A DNA stretch of 64,000 bases, taken from the NCBI GenBank assembly GCA_930367215.1, contig OV884058.1, positions 214,190,208 through 214,254,207 of the forward strand, written 5' to 3'. Position 1 is the stretch's first letter. Each line of letters starts with the position of its first letter. This document shows, in pieces, positions 43,944 to 55,312 of this stretch. The notes below the pieces were generated by a model. That model ran no database searches, had not been told where the DNA came from, and worked only from the letters and a program-made list of their open reading frames with translations. Both the position numbers and the translations under genes were made by a program. Source of the stretch: Pollenia angustigena. Lineage: Eukaryota; Arthropoda; Insecta; Diptera; Polleniidae.

Positions 43944-43978
43944 GCAGTTCAGTTTGTGCTTTGTTGTGATACAGACGT
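43944..43978 (+). promoter_or_regulatory. Internal LINE promoter: initiator plus DPE
   Basis: With +1 at the A of GCAGTT (43946), the sequence AGACGT at 43973-43978 falls exactly at +28 to +33 and matches the DPE consensus. Jockey-clade LINEs are known to use such TATA-less internal promoters at their extreme 5' end. Confidence 0.6.
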
Positions 43979-44305
43979 GTATTTTAGCCCCGCATACGAT
44001 TTGAACTATTAATTAATCACATTTGATTTTGTAATATAAGCAGCGAATGGACGCTTAAAAAAAAATAATATACGTATTTTGTTATTTAAATTATTTAACA
44101 TAATAGTGAACAATTTAAAACGATTAAATTAAATAAAATAAAACAGTAAAAATAAATACGTATGTATGAATGTTCATACATGTGTATACATATTCTGAAC
44201 AAAAACATTAAAATTTCTTTTTTTTTTTTTGTTGTTGTAAAATACAATAAATAATAAAAATATTAAAGCAAAGCAAAACGGTGAAAAACAAAAACAACTC
44301 TTTGC

Positions 44306-45823
44306 ATGAGTACGAACAGTGAAACAACACTAAGACAAAATGAAAGAAACGTTTACGTTTTAGTTCAATCAAACGAAAATAATGCGGAAATAAATAAAAC
44401 TAAACAAAATAATATAAACTATTTAACGGCTAAGCCAATTACTAGAACACGTTCCCTATCACCCTCGGTGTTTACAAAAACAGTGGATAGTGACTCATTA
44501 AAAAAACTACAACTAGATTTGGTGACAAGTGTTGCCAGGCCAGCAAGTATTGCCGTGACGTCAAAAACAAATTTAGTGGGAAATGAAACCATGAACTTAA
44601 ACACAAATGCAATGGAAAACCCCCCTGTAAAAAGCTGCCAAAAGCCTACAATACAAGTTGGTATGGACAGGTACATAACAGTGCTTAAACGGGGACGCAG
44701 CCCTACCTCTGCAGCAGTTGCTTCGGCCTCAAAAGTACCATCTTTTGATAAAATAAATACACAAAATCGTTTTGCGATTCTGGAGGATGAATCCTCTGAA
44801 GCACCAAACGTCATTAAATCGTCTAAGCCACCCCCGATATACCTTAGAGAGCAAAACTCTAATGAGTTAATAAAAAGTTTAATTTCGGTGATAGGTGAAA
44901 ATTCCTTTTATGTAGCTGCAATAAAGCGCGGTATCATTAACGAGACTAAAATACAGGTGAATCACGAGGATGATTTTCGAAAGGTAATTACAGTATTTGA
45001 GACTCTGAATAAAAACTTTTATACTTATCAACTGAAGAGCAGTAAAGGTCTTCAGGTAGTAATCAAGGGCATTGACTCATGCGTAGACCCAGAAGAGGTT
45101 AAAACATTCTTAGAAGAAAAAGGCTTCAAGGTAAAGCATGTAGTAAATATTAAAAATAGAGAAAAAATTCCCCAACCACTCTTTCGAGTTGAGTTTGAGC
45201 CCGGCGACGTAAAACTTAAAAAAAACGAAACACATCCTATTTACAATTTAAAATATATTCTCTACAGAAGAATAACTATAGAAGAGCCGCACAAAAGAAA
45301 TGGTCCCGTTCAATGTTTAAACTGTCAAGAGTACGGTCATACTAAGGCATACTGCTATTTACCCCCTGTCTGCGTAGTATGTGGTGAACTACACGGTACA
45401 GTTTCTTGCGATAAGTCTAAAACCGACCCCAACGTTAAAAAATGTAGCAACTGTGGCGGTAATCACACTGCCAATTATAGAGGATGCCCTGTATATAATA
45501 TCGTCAAGCAGACGGTTGGACCAAAAACAAATACCCCTCAAATGCAGGTTGCAAATCAAGTAAACACAAATGCAATTCAAGCCCCCCAGCCTAGTAATAA
45601 CAGAACCTCTTACGCTAACGTCCTAAAATCAAAGCATCAGCCAATGCAAGGTGCTTCGCCAAGTAATGATGAAACTCCGGTTTCTAATTTAAGTCGCTTA
45701 GAAAAAACCATGGAAACATTAGTGCAAACGGTAAATAATTTTACGAACACAATGGGTAATATGATGCAGGAAATGCTTAGAATGCAATCGATGTTATTGC
45801 AAGCTGTACTTAATAAACCATGA
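44306..45823 (+). CDS. LINE ORF1 (Gag-like nucleic-acid-binding protein), 505 aa
   Basis: The RNP-forming protein of Jockey-clade elements. A polar N-terminus (1-190) is followed by a PRE_C2HC-type region at about 220-325 (VVIKGIDSCVDPEEVKTFLE, FRVEFEPGD). Three cysteine knuckles follow: CLNCQEYGHTKAYC (337-350), CVVCGELHGTVSC (356-368) and CSNCGGNHTANYRGC (380-394). A heptad-like hydrophobic tail rich in M and L (about 470-505) may oligomerise. The frame is intact. Its TGA overlaps the ORF2 start as ATGA (45820-45823), suggesting coupled translation. Confidence 0.92.
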   Translation: MSTNSETTLRQNERNVYVLVQSNENNAEINKTKQNNINYLTAKPITRTRSLSPSVFTKTVDSDSLKKLQLDLVTSVARPASIAVTSKTNLVGNETMNLNTNAMENPPVKSCQKPTIQVGMDRYITVLKRGRSPTSAAVASASKVPSFDKINTQNRFAILEDESSEAPNVIKSSKPPPIYLREQNSNELIKSLISVIGENSFYVAAIKRGIINETKIQVNHEDDFRKVITVFETLNKNFYTYQLKSSKGLQVVIKGIDSCVDPEEVKTFLEEKGFKVKHVVNIKNREKIPQPLFRVEFEPGDVKLKKNETHPIYNLKYILYRRITIEEPHKRNGPVQCLNCQEYGHTKAYCYLPPVCVVCGELHGTVSCDKSKTDPNVKKCSNCGGNHTANYRGCPVYNIVKQTVGPKTNTPQMQVANQVNTNAIQAPQPSNNRTSYANVLKSKHQPMQGASPSNDETPVSNLSRLEKTMETLVQTVNNFTNTMGNMMQEMLRMQSMLLQAVLNKP

Positions 45824-48479
45824 ACTGTTTAAAAATTTGTTTTTGGAACGCAAACGGCATCCGCCAACATAAAAATGAATTAGAATACTTTCTTAAAAAT
45901 AAACAAATTGATGTCATGATGATTTCTGAAACTCATTTGACCTCAAGAAATACGTTTAAAATAAATGGTTATATACTATATGATACCAAGGACCCTCGAG
46001 ATAGAGCTTGTGGAGGTTCTGCCATTTTAATAAAAACCCGAGTGAAACACTACCTAATGTGTGATCATCGTGAAGATTATCTCCAAGCAACGAACATTTG
46101 CGTTGAGGAATTAAATCGAAACATAGTAATTTCTTCTTTATACTCTCCACCTAGATTTTCCATATCAGAAGGCCAATATTATAAATATTATAAATCATTA
46201 GGACCCTGTTTTCTGGCCGCTGGCGATTATAACGCTAAACATACCTTCTGGGGGTCGCGACTTATAACACCAAAGGGTCGTGTTTTATTTAACACAATTT
46301 CTAAAATGGATTTAAATGTGGTAGCGAGCGGACAACCAACATATTGGCCCACTGATCATCAAAAAATTCCAGATGTCATCGATTTCGGCGTGGTTAAAAA
46401 CATTCCCATAGAAACGATTCATGTTGAAGCCTCCCTAGATTTATCTTCCGACCACACACCTACAATTGTTACTATAATGAACCCCAATAGAATTGTACCT
46501 CCGACGACAGCTACGCAAATTAATTGGTTAAAATATAAAAAATATCTCAGTACCCATTGCACAGAAAATATTCCGCTCAGTACACCGGATTATGTAGATC
46601 GCTCTATTGACAATTTTGACAGTTTTCTGAAACTAGCTGTTCAACATTCCAATATTGTCCCCAAAAAAACAAAAACTATTAAAATATATTCCACAGATGT
46701 CGAGCATCTTTTGTCTGAAAAAAGGAGGGCTCGAAGAGATTGGCAATTGCACAGATCCCCTCAACTTAAGAACTTACTTAAAGAGTGTACAAAAAGACTT
46801 AGAAAGTTACTGCAGACTAAGAAAACGGCTTCTCTGGAAAAATATCTTGAGGAACTTGATGCAACCCCACAATCAAACTACTCATTATGGCGCGCAGCTA
46901 GAAATCTCAAAAGGCCAGTTGTCTCTAAACCACCATTAAGAAACTTGAATGGAAGTTGGGCAAGAAATGATGTTGAAAAAGGAAATCTGTATGTCAATCA
47001 TTTAAAAAACGTATTTACCCCAAATATATCTCACGATATTGCGGTCGAGTTACCACCTGTTGCTGCTAGAGCAGCTGTTCCGCTAAGATTTGAGATAAGA
47101 GAAATCGAAAAGGCTATTTGTGATTTAAACCCCAAGAAGGCTCCTGGTTTTGATAAGATCAGCAACAAAATGCTTTTGGAGCTACCCAGCATAGCAAAGA
47201 AAATTATTCTTTTAATTTTTAATGCTATTTTACGCCTTGAATACTATCCTCAAAAGTGGAAGGTCTCCTTAGTCACCATGATACCTAAACCTGGAAAGGA
47301 TCACACAAAAGTTGAGTCATATAGGCCTATAAGCTTACTTTCTAATATATCAAAGCTGTTTGAGAAGCTGTTAGCGTCAAAATTAACCCCAATTTTAAAT
47401 GAAAATAGATGTATTCCTAACCACCAATTCGGCTTTAGAAGAGAACACAGCACAATTGAGCAAACCCATCGTATAGTAAACGCAATAAGAAAAGCCTTTG
47501 AAGAAAAAAAATATTGCTCCGCTCTCTTCATCGATGTTTCTCAAGCTTTTGATAAAGTCTGGCATGAAGGCTTATTACATAAATTGAAGCTCAACTTACC
47601 AGTAAACACACACAAGCTGTTAGAAAGCTACTTAGTCGGTCGAAAATTTATTATTAAAGAAGGTGATTATTTAAGCTCTCCTCAGCAAATTGACGCTGGA
47701 GTCCCTCAGGGAAGCATCCTGGGCCCACTTTTATACTTAATATATACCTCGGACATGCCAACAAACAACTACACACAAACTTCAACATTTGCTGATGATA
47801 CAGCTTTTTTGAGCGTGCACGAAAACCGTCAAGAAGCATCTCGATACCTACAGGATCATATATTTCAACTCGAACTATGGTTAAAGCAATGGAGGATAGA
47901 GGTCAATGAGCAAAAATGCGTACATATAACATTCACCTTGCGTCGGGAATCATGCCCCCCTATTAAAATCAATAATCAAATAATACCTCAAAATTCGCAT
48001 GTAAAATACCTCGGTATTCATCTAGATCGCCGTTTAACGTGGAAAAGCCATATAGAGGCAAAATTAACTCAAATGAAACTAAAAGCCATCCAAATTCATT
48101 GGCTTATTGGAAGAAACTCTGTCCTTAGTCTCGACTGCAAACTTCTTCTTTACAACTCCATCTTAAAGCCAATCTGGTGTTATATGGTATTCAGTTATGG
48201 GGCACTGCCTCGGCCTCTAATATCGAAAAAATTCAAAGGCGCCAAAATAAACTACTTCGAATAATCACAGCTGCCCCTTGGTATGTTAAAAACTCAAATA
48301 TTCACAAGGATCTTAATGTTCCATTAGTTAAAACTATGATTACGAAATATGCAGTAAAATACTTAAAAAGGCTCGAATCGCACCCAAACCCACTAGCACG
48401 AAATATTTTAAATGATAGCGGCCACACTCGCTTAAGAAGAAGAGACACTGCAGCACTTATCCAATTAGATGAGCGATAA
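45820..48479 (+). pseudogene. LINE ORF2 (endonuclease + reverse transcriptase), one frameshift
   Basis: The first frame (45820-48264) encodes the APE-type endonuclease: WNANG with N10, SETHL with E37, GDYN with D136 and N138, and SSDHTP with H212. The reverse transcriptase follows: YRPISLLSNISKLFEKLL, FGFRREHSTIEQTH, FIDVSQAFDKVW with D572, GVPQGSILGPLLYLIY and FADD with D659/D660. At 48178-48184 the sequence TGTTATATGG has one TA too many; from there the true C-terminus (YGIQLWGTASASNIEKIQRR ... RRRDTAALIQLDER) continues in another frame to 48479. All catalytic residues seen are intact; the damage removes only the last 100 or so residues. Otherwise full length (about 886 codons). Confidence 0.9.
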
Positions 48480-48769
48480 ACACTATAAAAGTGAACAGAA
48501 CCCGCGATGAAGAAAATTTTTGTCTGGCACTGGCAGGACAAAAAATAACGTATTAGGTTAAGATTTGATTAATTATTGTTAGTTCATATTTAATATATGA
48601 AGATTCAATAAATAAATAATGAGAAAAAAAAAAAAAAAAAAAAAAAAAAAACAACATGGCACAACCACGATTACCAATATTTTGATCTAATTTTTTGGCT
48701 ACCTTAGTTTTAATATGTTTACTATTAAATAAAATTAAAATTTTTGAAATCGGCGACAAACAAAAATTG

Positions 48770-48791
48770 GACTACACTTTCTTACTTGTTT
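48770..48791 (+). repeat. Family A, right end of the split copy
   Basis: GACTACACTTTCTTACTTGT matches the family end GACTATACTTTCTTACTTGT with one difference. Confidence 0.7.
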
Positions 48792-49039
48792 AATATTTGT
48801 AAAGTCTAAACATACCTAACTGGTTTCCATTTATTAATTAATGCCGTAATTTCAACAAAAAGAAATCTAGCTGTGTATAGAAATCAATTGTGTAAAAGCT
48901 GTCATATTTTAAAATAAAACTACAGGTAAGAACACGTAGGCCAAATAAACATTGAACACGAGCAACTTTCTTTTTGTAGAAATTACGGGCATAAATCTTA
49001 CAAACACAGTTACAAATTATATTCTAACATAATTTACCA

Positions 49040-49145
49040 AGCAATAGAACCTTTAGCTATGGTGGGAACCGATACCACAACCCTCGCACTAATATATTAG
49101 CTTTACTACCATCTAGTCTACTGGGGTACCCATATGCTACTTAAA
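49040..49145 (-). repeat. tRNA-derived SINE, minus orientation
   Basis: Reverse complement reads CCCAGTAGACTAGATGGTAG ... GGTTGTGGTATCGGTTCCCACC, homologous to the SINE at 3001-3160. Confidence 0.6.
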
Positions 49146-49494
49146 AAGAGAATTACCCCCTAATTGTTTCTTCTGCATCTGAAACAACTCTATAAAAAAT
49201 TAAAAAATGATTGACTGCCTGAATGATGGCTCTGTATTTATTCTATTTTCATTTTAGCTTCACTGCCTTATTTTTCCAATATAGTTTACTACTTTTGCAG
49301 CCAGAATATGACACTTGTCACACACACACACCCACACACCATGTATGCTAACATTCATTGCTATCCATTTAAGTGTCATCGACAGTGTCAACATCGACTA
49401 AAGACAGCATCCAACTAATTTCGTTTTCGATTTTTATTAGGAGAAGTAGCATTTATTTGAAAAATATCGCCACCCATATCAATATATTTTTTAT

Positions 49495-49830
49495 CCACAC
49501 TATCATCAGTGAAAAGGGTATTATGCATTTGTGCTGATGGGTATAACACATTAAATTGGTACACCGATATTCTTCCGTCAGTTTGTTCGGCTAGTTGCCT
49601 GTTCATGAATCTAAGTGCTGGTTCACACAGGTCAAGTTTGTCTCGTCAAGTCTCGAGCATTTAGGAGAGAAGGGAAAAGAGAATGCCATTTCTTTTCCCC
49701 TCTATCCTAAAAACTCAGGACTTGACGAGTCAAACTTAACTTGTTTGAACCGTCACTAAACCTTGTGCTAAAATAGCAGGTCGCATTTGATAAAATTTTG
49801 TAAATTTTTTTGATTACTCGATCCAAATTA
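49495..49830 (+). repeat. Degenerate family A copy split by a MITE
   Basis: GGGTATTATGCATTTGTGCT at 49518 and ACCTTGTGCTAAAATAGCAG at 49760 are the two halves of the family A left region; the palindromic MITE sits between them. Confidence 0.6.
49615..49756. mobile_element. Short palindromic MITE, copy 2, with TAA duplication
   Basis: 142 bp: GTGCTGGTTCACAC ... GTTTGAACCGTCAC with inner arms GTCAAGTCTCGAGC / GACTTGACGAG. TAA lies on both sides (49612-49614 and 49757-49759), as PIF/Harbinger elements produce. Same family as 10226-10370. Confidence 0.7.
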
Positions 49831-50263
49831 GAATATGAACTAAAAACTGAAAAACCGCCTCTTTGGAACCAGCTATCAAAAAAATCAAAATTAACAAGGA
49901 AAGCCCTTTTGCAGTGCACTAAAAAATTTAACAAAATTCGGGAAATAAAAAAAAATAAACCATCCGATTTGGCGTCGAATGCCCCAAATTAACTCAATAA
50001 AATGCGTTAAGAACGTCTACTTGACTTTGAACAGATAAAAATTGTTCTAACGGCCAAGGGATAACATCACCCATACAGAGTTAACGTAGATATCTAGATA
50101 ATATTTGGCACAAAAAACTCTTACATGAAACTTAACCTTATACATGAAGAAAGAAATACTAATGTAAAATAAACATGGCGCATTGTTTATATAAAATCAC
50201 AGTCAATTTCTGCAAAAATAATTGAAACCTTAAAATCAGTGCTTCTGTAAACAAAGGGAAATA

Positions 50264-52437
50264 CAGTACAACTTCGACAGTCCGGACATGCGCCAGTCCG
50301 GTCACTCCAATAATTCGGACGCTTCTACATTTCGGACAATTTAAAATTTTTACCTCTACAATCCGGACAAATTTTTTAAAATCCGGGGATATCCCGTTTT
50401 TAACTCGCATGTTTTGTTATTCATACTTTGATTTATATTTTGCACTATCATTACTTCAGTTTCGGTTCATTCTTTCGCAAGCGTGTTTGTCTTATTTCAT
50501 TCCAAGTGCAATGTCTTTAAATAATAAACGCAAACATAAAACTCTAACCTTAAAGGAAAAGTGTGATATTTTACAAAGTCTTGATGAGGGCAAAACTATT
50601 AGGCAGGTTGCCGAAAAATTTCATGTTCCTAAATCAACGATTTGCGATATTAAAAAAAATAAGGAGAAGATAAAACAATTTGTCTCGAATACCTATAATG
50701 GACCCGGTAACATTTGAACCAAAATAATGTAATATACCATTTTTGTAATATAATGATTTTTTAGGAAATAAAAAAGTTATGAAAAAAGCAGAAAATCCAC
50801 AGTTAGAGGAAGCGCTTTACACATGGTTTTTGCAGCAAAGAAACAATCATATCCCGATTTCCTCAGAAATTTTAAAACCAAAGGCCAAATTCTTTTATGT
50901 AAAGATGACAGGGAAGGACGATTTTCAGCGAGCTCAGGCTGGTTAGATAAATTTAAGTTACGGCATGGTATTCGCTATCTAAAAATTTGTGGTGAAAAAG
51001 TTTCTAGCGATGAAAGCGTCGTAGAGCCTTTTAAAAAAAAGTTTGCTGACATTGTTGCTGAGATGGATTTGAGTGAAGAGCAAGTTTATAATGCAGACGA
51101 ATCTGCTGTTTTCTGGAGAGTGTTGCCTGGTAACACATGGGTGCACACAAAGGAAAAGTCAGCCCCAGGGAGAAAAATTTCCAAAGATCGTGTGACATTT
51201 ATGCCATGCTCAAATGCTGCAGGAACACATAAACTGCCTCTTTTGGTTATTGGCAAATCTACTAATCCAAGAGCCTTTAAAGGTTATAAGATTCCAGTGG
51301 TATATAAAGCAACTAATAAAGGATGGATGTCAACGTCTCTTTTCTTCGACTGGTTCACAAACCATTTTATTCCAGAAGTCAAAGGGTTTCTAACACAGGT
51401 TAACAGACCACTCAAAGCATTATTGATATTAGATAATGCTTCTTCACATCCTAAAGCGGATGAAATAAATTTTGACCCAAATTTTAAAGTTCTTTTTTTA
51501 CCACCAAATTGTACGGCAATCTTACAGCCTATGGATCAAAATTTAATACAAAACGGAAAGGTTACTTACAGAAAACAATAGCTGGAACATATTTTATCAG
51601 CAGTTGATGATGATGATGTCGACGTGGTTTAAGTTTTAAAAATGTTTAACCTTAAAAATGCTGTTTATTTATTGGACTTAGCATGGCGAGGCATTACTGA
51701 AAAAAATATTCAGAAAAGCTGGTCTGCATTGTGGCCAAGGACTGCATCGTGCTCGGAAGATGAAGATATGATACCGCTTCAGGTTCTGCGCCATGAACTA
51801 CAGTCTGATGGCATGTATGATGACATGAAATCCATCCAAAATATGATTGGAGCTATGAATCTTAGTAACGACATAACTGAAGAAGATATCAATAATTGGG
51901 CAACTGGTGCAAACGAATTTTCATTAGATTTTTCCGATGAAGAAATAATACAACATGCTAAACGAAATGAGTCGTCAGTGCTACTAACGGACTCTGAAGA
52001 CGACTTTGTAGTTATGGATGCAAAAACAAAGATCGCTAATGCAGATGCAAGGAAATCATTTTCAATTTGCGTTCAGTGGGCTGAGAAGAATAATTTGGAT
52101 ATGCAGGATATTCTATTTTTAAAGAGTCTAGAGCAAAAAGTACAAATCGACCACCTCAACAAAGTTAGACAGCACAAAATAACTTCGTTTTTTAATAAAC
52201 CATAGTATGTATGTACTTATGTAAAAATGTATGTATGTATTTTATTCACTTAGATTACTTTAATAATTTAATATATTAATTTAATGTTTTTTGAATAAAT
52301 CGTAGTACAATGCATGTACGTACATACAATTTAATTCACTTAGATCGTTTTACTATTTTCACCTACTATAGTCCGGATAACTCGTTAATCCGAACGAGCC
52401 TAAAACTATATGTGTCCGGATTGTCGAAGTTGCACTG
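50264..52437 (+). mobile_element. Tigger/pogo-type DNA transposon, 2,174 bp, decayed
   Basis: TIRs CAGTACAACTTCGACAGTCC (continuing GGACA) at 50264 and the inverted CAGTGCAACTTCGACAATCC ending at 52437, 25 bp with two mismatches, flanked by TA on both sides. Both ends carry further TCCGG/CCGGA words. It encodes a broken transposase. Confidence 0.9.
50511..52205 (+). pseudogene. Tigger transposase (CENP-B-like HTH + DDE), broken
   Basis: The first part from the ATG at 50511 carries the pogo/CENP-B helix-turn-helix (LTLKEKCDILQSLDEGKTIR, VAEKFHVPKSTICDIKK). A 58-bp stretch with GT (50707) and AG (50763-50764) looks like an intron; removing it joins to EEALYTWFLQQR, the second DNA-binding helix. 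A one-base loss in the T run at 50922-50925 then shifts the frame into GWLDKFKLRHGIRYLKICGE. Catalytic D in YNADESAVFW (codon at 51096), D in LILDNASSHP (51432) and D in LQPMDQ (51534; 33 residues between the last two). Two in-frame stops follow (TAG 51579, TAA near 51630), after which the acidic C-terminus (51642-52205) continues in the same frame. Not functional. Confidence 0.88.
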
Positions 52438-52439
52438 TA

Positions 52440-53600
52440 CAACAAAAGTTAAACATGTGTAACAGGAATATAAATAACACTAGCCAACAAGGTTTTGAAC
52501 TGGACTAAATCTGTAATTGGTTCTTTTCTATCACGTCAGGTTTTCGAGACACAAAAAAAAAATGTTTTTATTCGTTTTTTTACATAAAAATCACTAGTTT
52601 GTTAAAAAATCAATGAATTTTTTAAAAGTAAATGGCGTTATTTAAACGTCGTTTGTATTTTGCTGGTTCGGTCTCTCGTATAGGAGTCCAGCAATAGTTA
52701 CAAATACAAATGTCCCGAAATACTTGATAACTTCTTTAAATTTTCAATAAATTTTGATGGGCACGATCCCCTTGTTCGTCGCTTACTGCACCTAGGTTTT
52801 GTGTTTTAAAAAAAATCTAAATGCGAATGAAGAAAATGCTAAACATAGTCTGTGTCCACGGTTTGTCCAATTTTCTGAATGCAAAACCAAAATAATGTAA
52901 AAAGGCATATTTCAATGATGCTTATATTGCATATCCTTCCAACCAAATATTCACCACAAACAAAGCAAAAATAGATTGGATCAGTAACACACGATCTCCC
53001 TGACATGCTTAAACGCTACTATATGAAGATATGAAATAAATAATTGTGAAATTGTAGTGTCAGTTTTGACTGTTTTACAGTGTTGCCAGCATACGATAAA
53101 AAATTAACAAGACGTGATAGCCAGATTTGAATCCAGCGCACCCAGACTAGTTAAAAAACAGGCTTCATTTCTGCGGTCAATTTTTTTCCAAATTTGTAGA
53201 CCAGTGTAATTATATTCTCCTCTTTCTCTGGTTCCGGAGGTAAGTGTTTACAATTATTCTAAAAAAAATATATATGTTGACTCCGAAATTTCTTCTCACT
53301 CTTATTTCGTACTCAAATCAAATTGATTCTAAATGAAATAAACATTGTTTCAATTGAAATATTTTTCTTTCAACATGATTTGCAGGGTTATTATAACTTT
53401 ACTGGGATGTTAAATTAACATGATTTAATGTTATGAAAAAAATGTTGTTTCCAAGTAATTGCATAATCACGTTAAATTAACATGAAGTTGCATGGAAGCA
53501 GAATCACTACCAAAAAATTTCAAATCAACATTGTTTTCTACGACTTTAAAATGTTTCTTTTTTCTGTGTGCATTCATGATGGCGACGAGTCCAAAAAGGG
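52440..53600. other. Stretch without recognised genes
   Basis: No gene or known repeat recognised on either strand. Confidence 0.45.
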
Positions 53601-53608
53601 TACACTCT

Positions 53609-53832
53609 TAGGCCTGTTTTCACAACTTACTAATAGCTAAAAGTAGACTTTAAACGGCCTTATAAAAATTGTTCCATTATTAAAACTTGACTTTAACCTA
53701 AAGTGAGCGAAAAAGTAAATAAAGATTCATCCTACCTGGTAGGTAAAAGTAATGTCGTTATAATGGAACACTTTTTATAGGGCCGATAAAATCCTACCTT
53801 TAGCTATCGTTAAGTTGTGAAAACGGGCCTTA
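53609..53832. mobile_element. Palindromic MITE, about 220 bp
   Basis: AGGCCTGTTTTCACAACTTA ... GTTCCATTAT is inverted as ATAATGGAAC ... GTTGTGAAAACGGGCCT; inner GGCC-TTATAAAAA arms also match. No ORF. Confidence 0.7.
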
Positions 53833-54129
53833 AAGTTTCTTCTGTAAATGCTGTGGTGTTGGGTATCATATGTTGACTTTCTTACTTCCTTTTTTTTTAA
53901 TATTTTAGTACAAACAAATTTATATTTTACGCTCGTGTCATATTTTCTTTTATACTTAATAACATTAACATTGGTGACACGACTAGTAACGAGGTGTTGT
54001 TATAGTTGTTTTTAAAAAGGTTGCATAGAAAATTAAAACAAAATTGGAATATATAAAAATGTTTAATAGTTTGTCTAAAAAGTTGTTTAAAATTTGTACA
54101 AAAGTGGTTGTTTTAAGTGTGGCTTTAAA

Positions 54130-54400
54130 AAATAGCCATTTTTATAAATACGTTATGAACGGGAAAACCGTGAATATGCAATTTCGTGTTTTTCCTTGTG
54201 CGGCCAATGAAGGCAGAGCTTTTGTAAGAGCTTTTTGTAAATATTGGATTAAATTTGTTAGTGCACATTTTGCATATTTTACCCATTGCAGGCAGCATTT
54301 TTTTTTCATAATCTGTTTAAAAGATGATTTTCAAGCTTATAGCGCATATTTCACCTTTTTGAAGCATATTTTGATACTTTTTAAACTTTTTAAATGCGTG
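54130..54400 (-). repeat. Family D fragment
   Basis: It matches the right half of the family D element (6400-6640, reversed): TATGCAATTTCGTGTTTTTC, CTTGTGCGGCCAATGAAGGC, TTTGTTAGTGCA and TATAGCGCATATTTC. The 122-codon frame at 54044-54412 is this repeat read through and has no domain. Confidence 0.65.
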
Positions 54401-54467
54401 CAAGTGCTTTAGCAGCGATTCAAAAAAAGTTGTTCTAAATTCTGGTTTTTTCTGTTTTAAATATTTA

Positions 54468-55245
54468 CAGTGGCCGACAAAAGTCTACGTATTTAAACGA
54501 TTCAAGCATTTTAAAGACTTAATAAGCAAAAGTTATTATTTAGAGATATTTTTAATAATATAATGCAAAAAGCAAACTAAATTTATAATAATCCTAAGTT
54601 GAAATACAGAGAAAAAAAACAGAAAAAAAATTGTTGACAAAAGAGTACATACGATCTGTTCACTCAAAATATTATGTTTAATTCAAACGAAAATTCATTT
54701 TAAACAACTTAAAATTCATTTAAAAAACGGATCATTTACATTTCATTTAAAACAAATGAGTTTTACATTCATTTTTAAATTTTTTAAATAGTTTTTACTT
54801 TTAAAAAATATAATTCAACCGACAAAAATCAAACTACATTACAAAATAAATACGAAAAAACATTATTTTTTTGTAGTCTGTTTTTTGAAAAACAAACAAT
54901 AATGTTAAAAAATAAAATTATTCGTAAAATAACTATATTTTTATTCAATTTTAACACTACGGAAAACGAATTTAATAACCCACAATCAGTTACTGTTAGA
55001 ATTTTATGAGTGTTCGGATACTTATTTTTAAAGTCAATATTTCGTTAGGCCACCATGGACATCTTGGGGAATAGAAGCAACTAGATTTTCTTGTTCTGCG
55101 GTTGTAATGTTTTACCATTGCTCTTGAAGCGTCTCTCTCAGAATTTGGGAACTGTAAATGTAATTTTTTTCGGGCTTTGCTCTGTACAATATCTCACACG
55201 TGCCCAATAGCATTTAATTTCGGACATTGAGTTGGTGTATACAGC
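54468..55245 (-). pseudogene. Tc1-type transposon relic
   Basis: TA then CAGTGGCCGACAAAAGTCTACG at 54468 is a Tc1-type TIR. On the minus strand at about 55240-55030, in shifting frames, are CPKLNAIGHVWDIVQSKARK and LQEQW ... NLVASIP ... TKY, the C-terminal part of a Tc1 transposase. The rest of the gene and the other TIR are missing, the relic ending near the (TA)n tract. Confidence 0.65.
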
Positions 55246-55265
55246 TTTAAATAAATAAAGGACAT

Positions 55266-55272
55266 ATATATA

Positions 55273-55306
<34 letters not shown>
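55266..55306. repeat. (TA)n microsatellite
   Basis: About 40 bp of ATATAT. Confidence 0.9.

Positions 55307-55312
<6 letters not shown>

Larger units (their letters stand above)
43935..48661 (+). mobile_element. Full-length Jockey-type LINE with target duplication
   Basis: The element runs from about 43946 to the poly(A) ending at 48650. AACAACATGGCA precedes it (43935-43946) and ACAACATGGCA follows (48651-48661): an 11-12-bp target duplication. It has a 5' UTR of about 360 bp with an internal promoter, ORF1, ORF2, an AATAAA at 48607 and an A run of about 27. Only ORF2 is damaged, by two bases. Confidence 0.92.
39331..48769. mobile_element. 9.4-kb composite insertion interrupting a family A repeat
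   Basis: Family A stops after GACT (39327-39330) and resumes at GACTACACTTTCTTACTTG (48770), so GACT is present on both sides like a 4-bp target duplication. Inside, in order: non-coding AT-rich DNA, a minus-strand protein remnant (39854-40300), the 195-bp repeat array (40340-43760), and a Jockey-type LINE inserted later (43947-48650). Without the LINE the insert would be about 4.7 kb. I see no clear TIRs (left CTCAGTGGCTG, right CAAACAAAAATTG). The element type is unknown. Confidence 0.55.

Noticed and set aside
44419..44814. 131-residue minus-strand frame
   Set aside because: Shadow of LINE ORF1 on the opposite strand.
54044..54412. 122-residue open frame
   Set aside because: Most of it is a fragment of family D, and the protein has no domain and a composition typical of AT-rich DNA.
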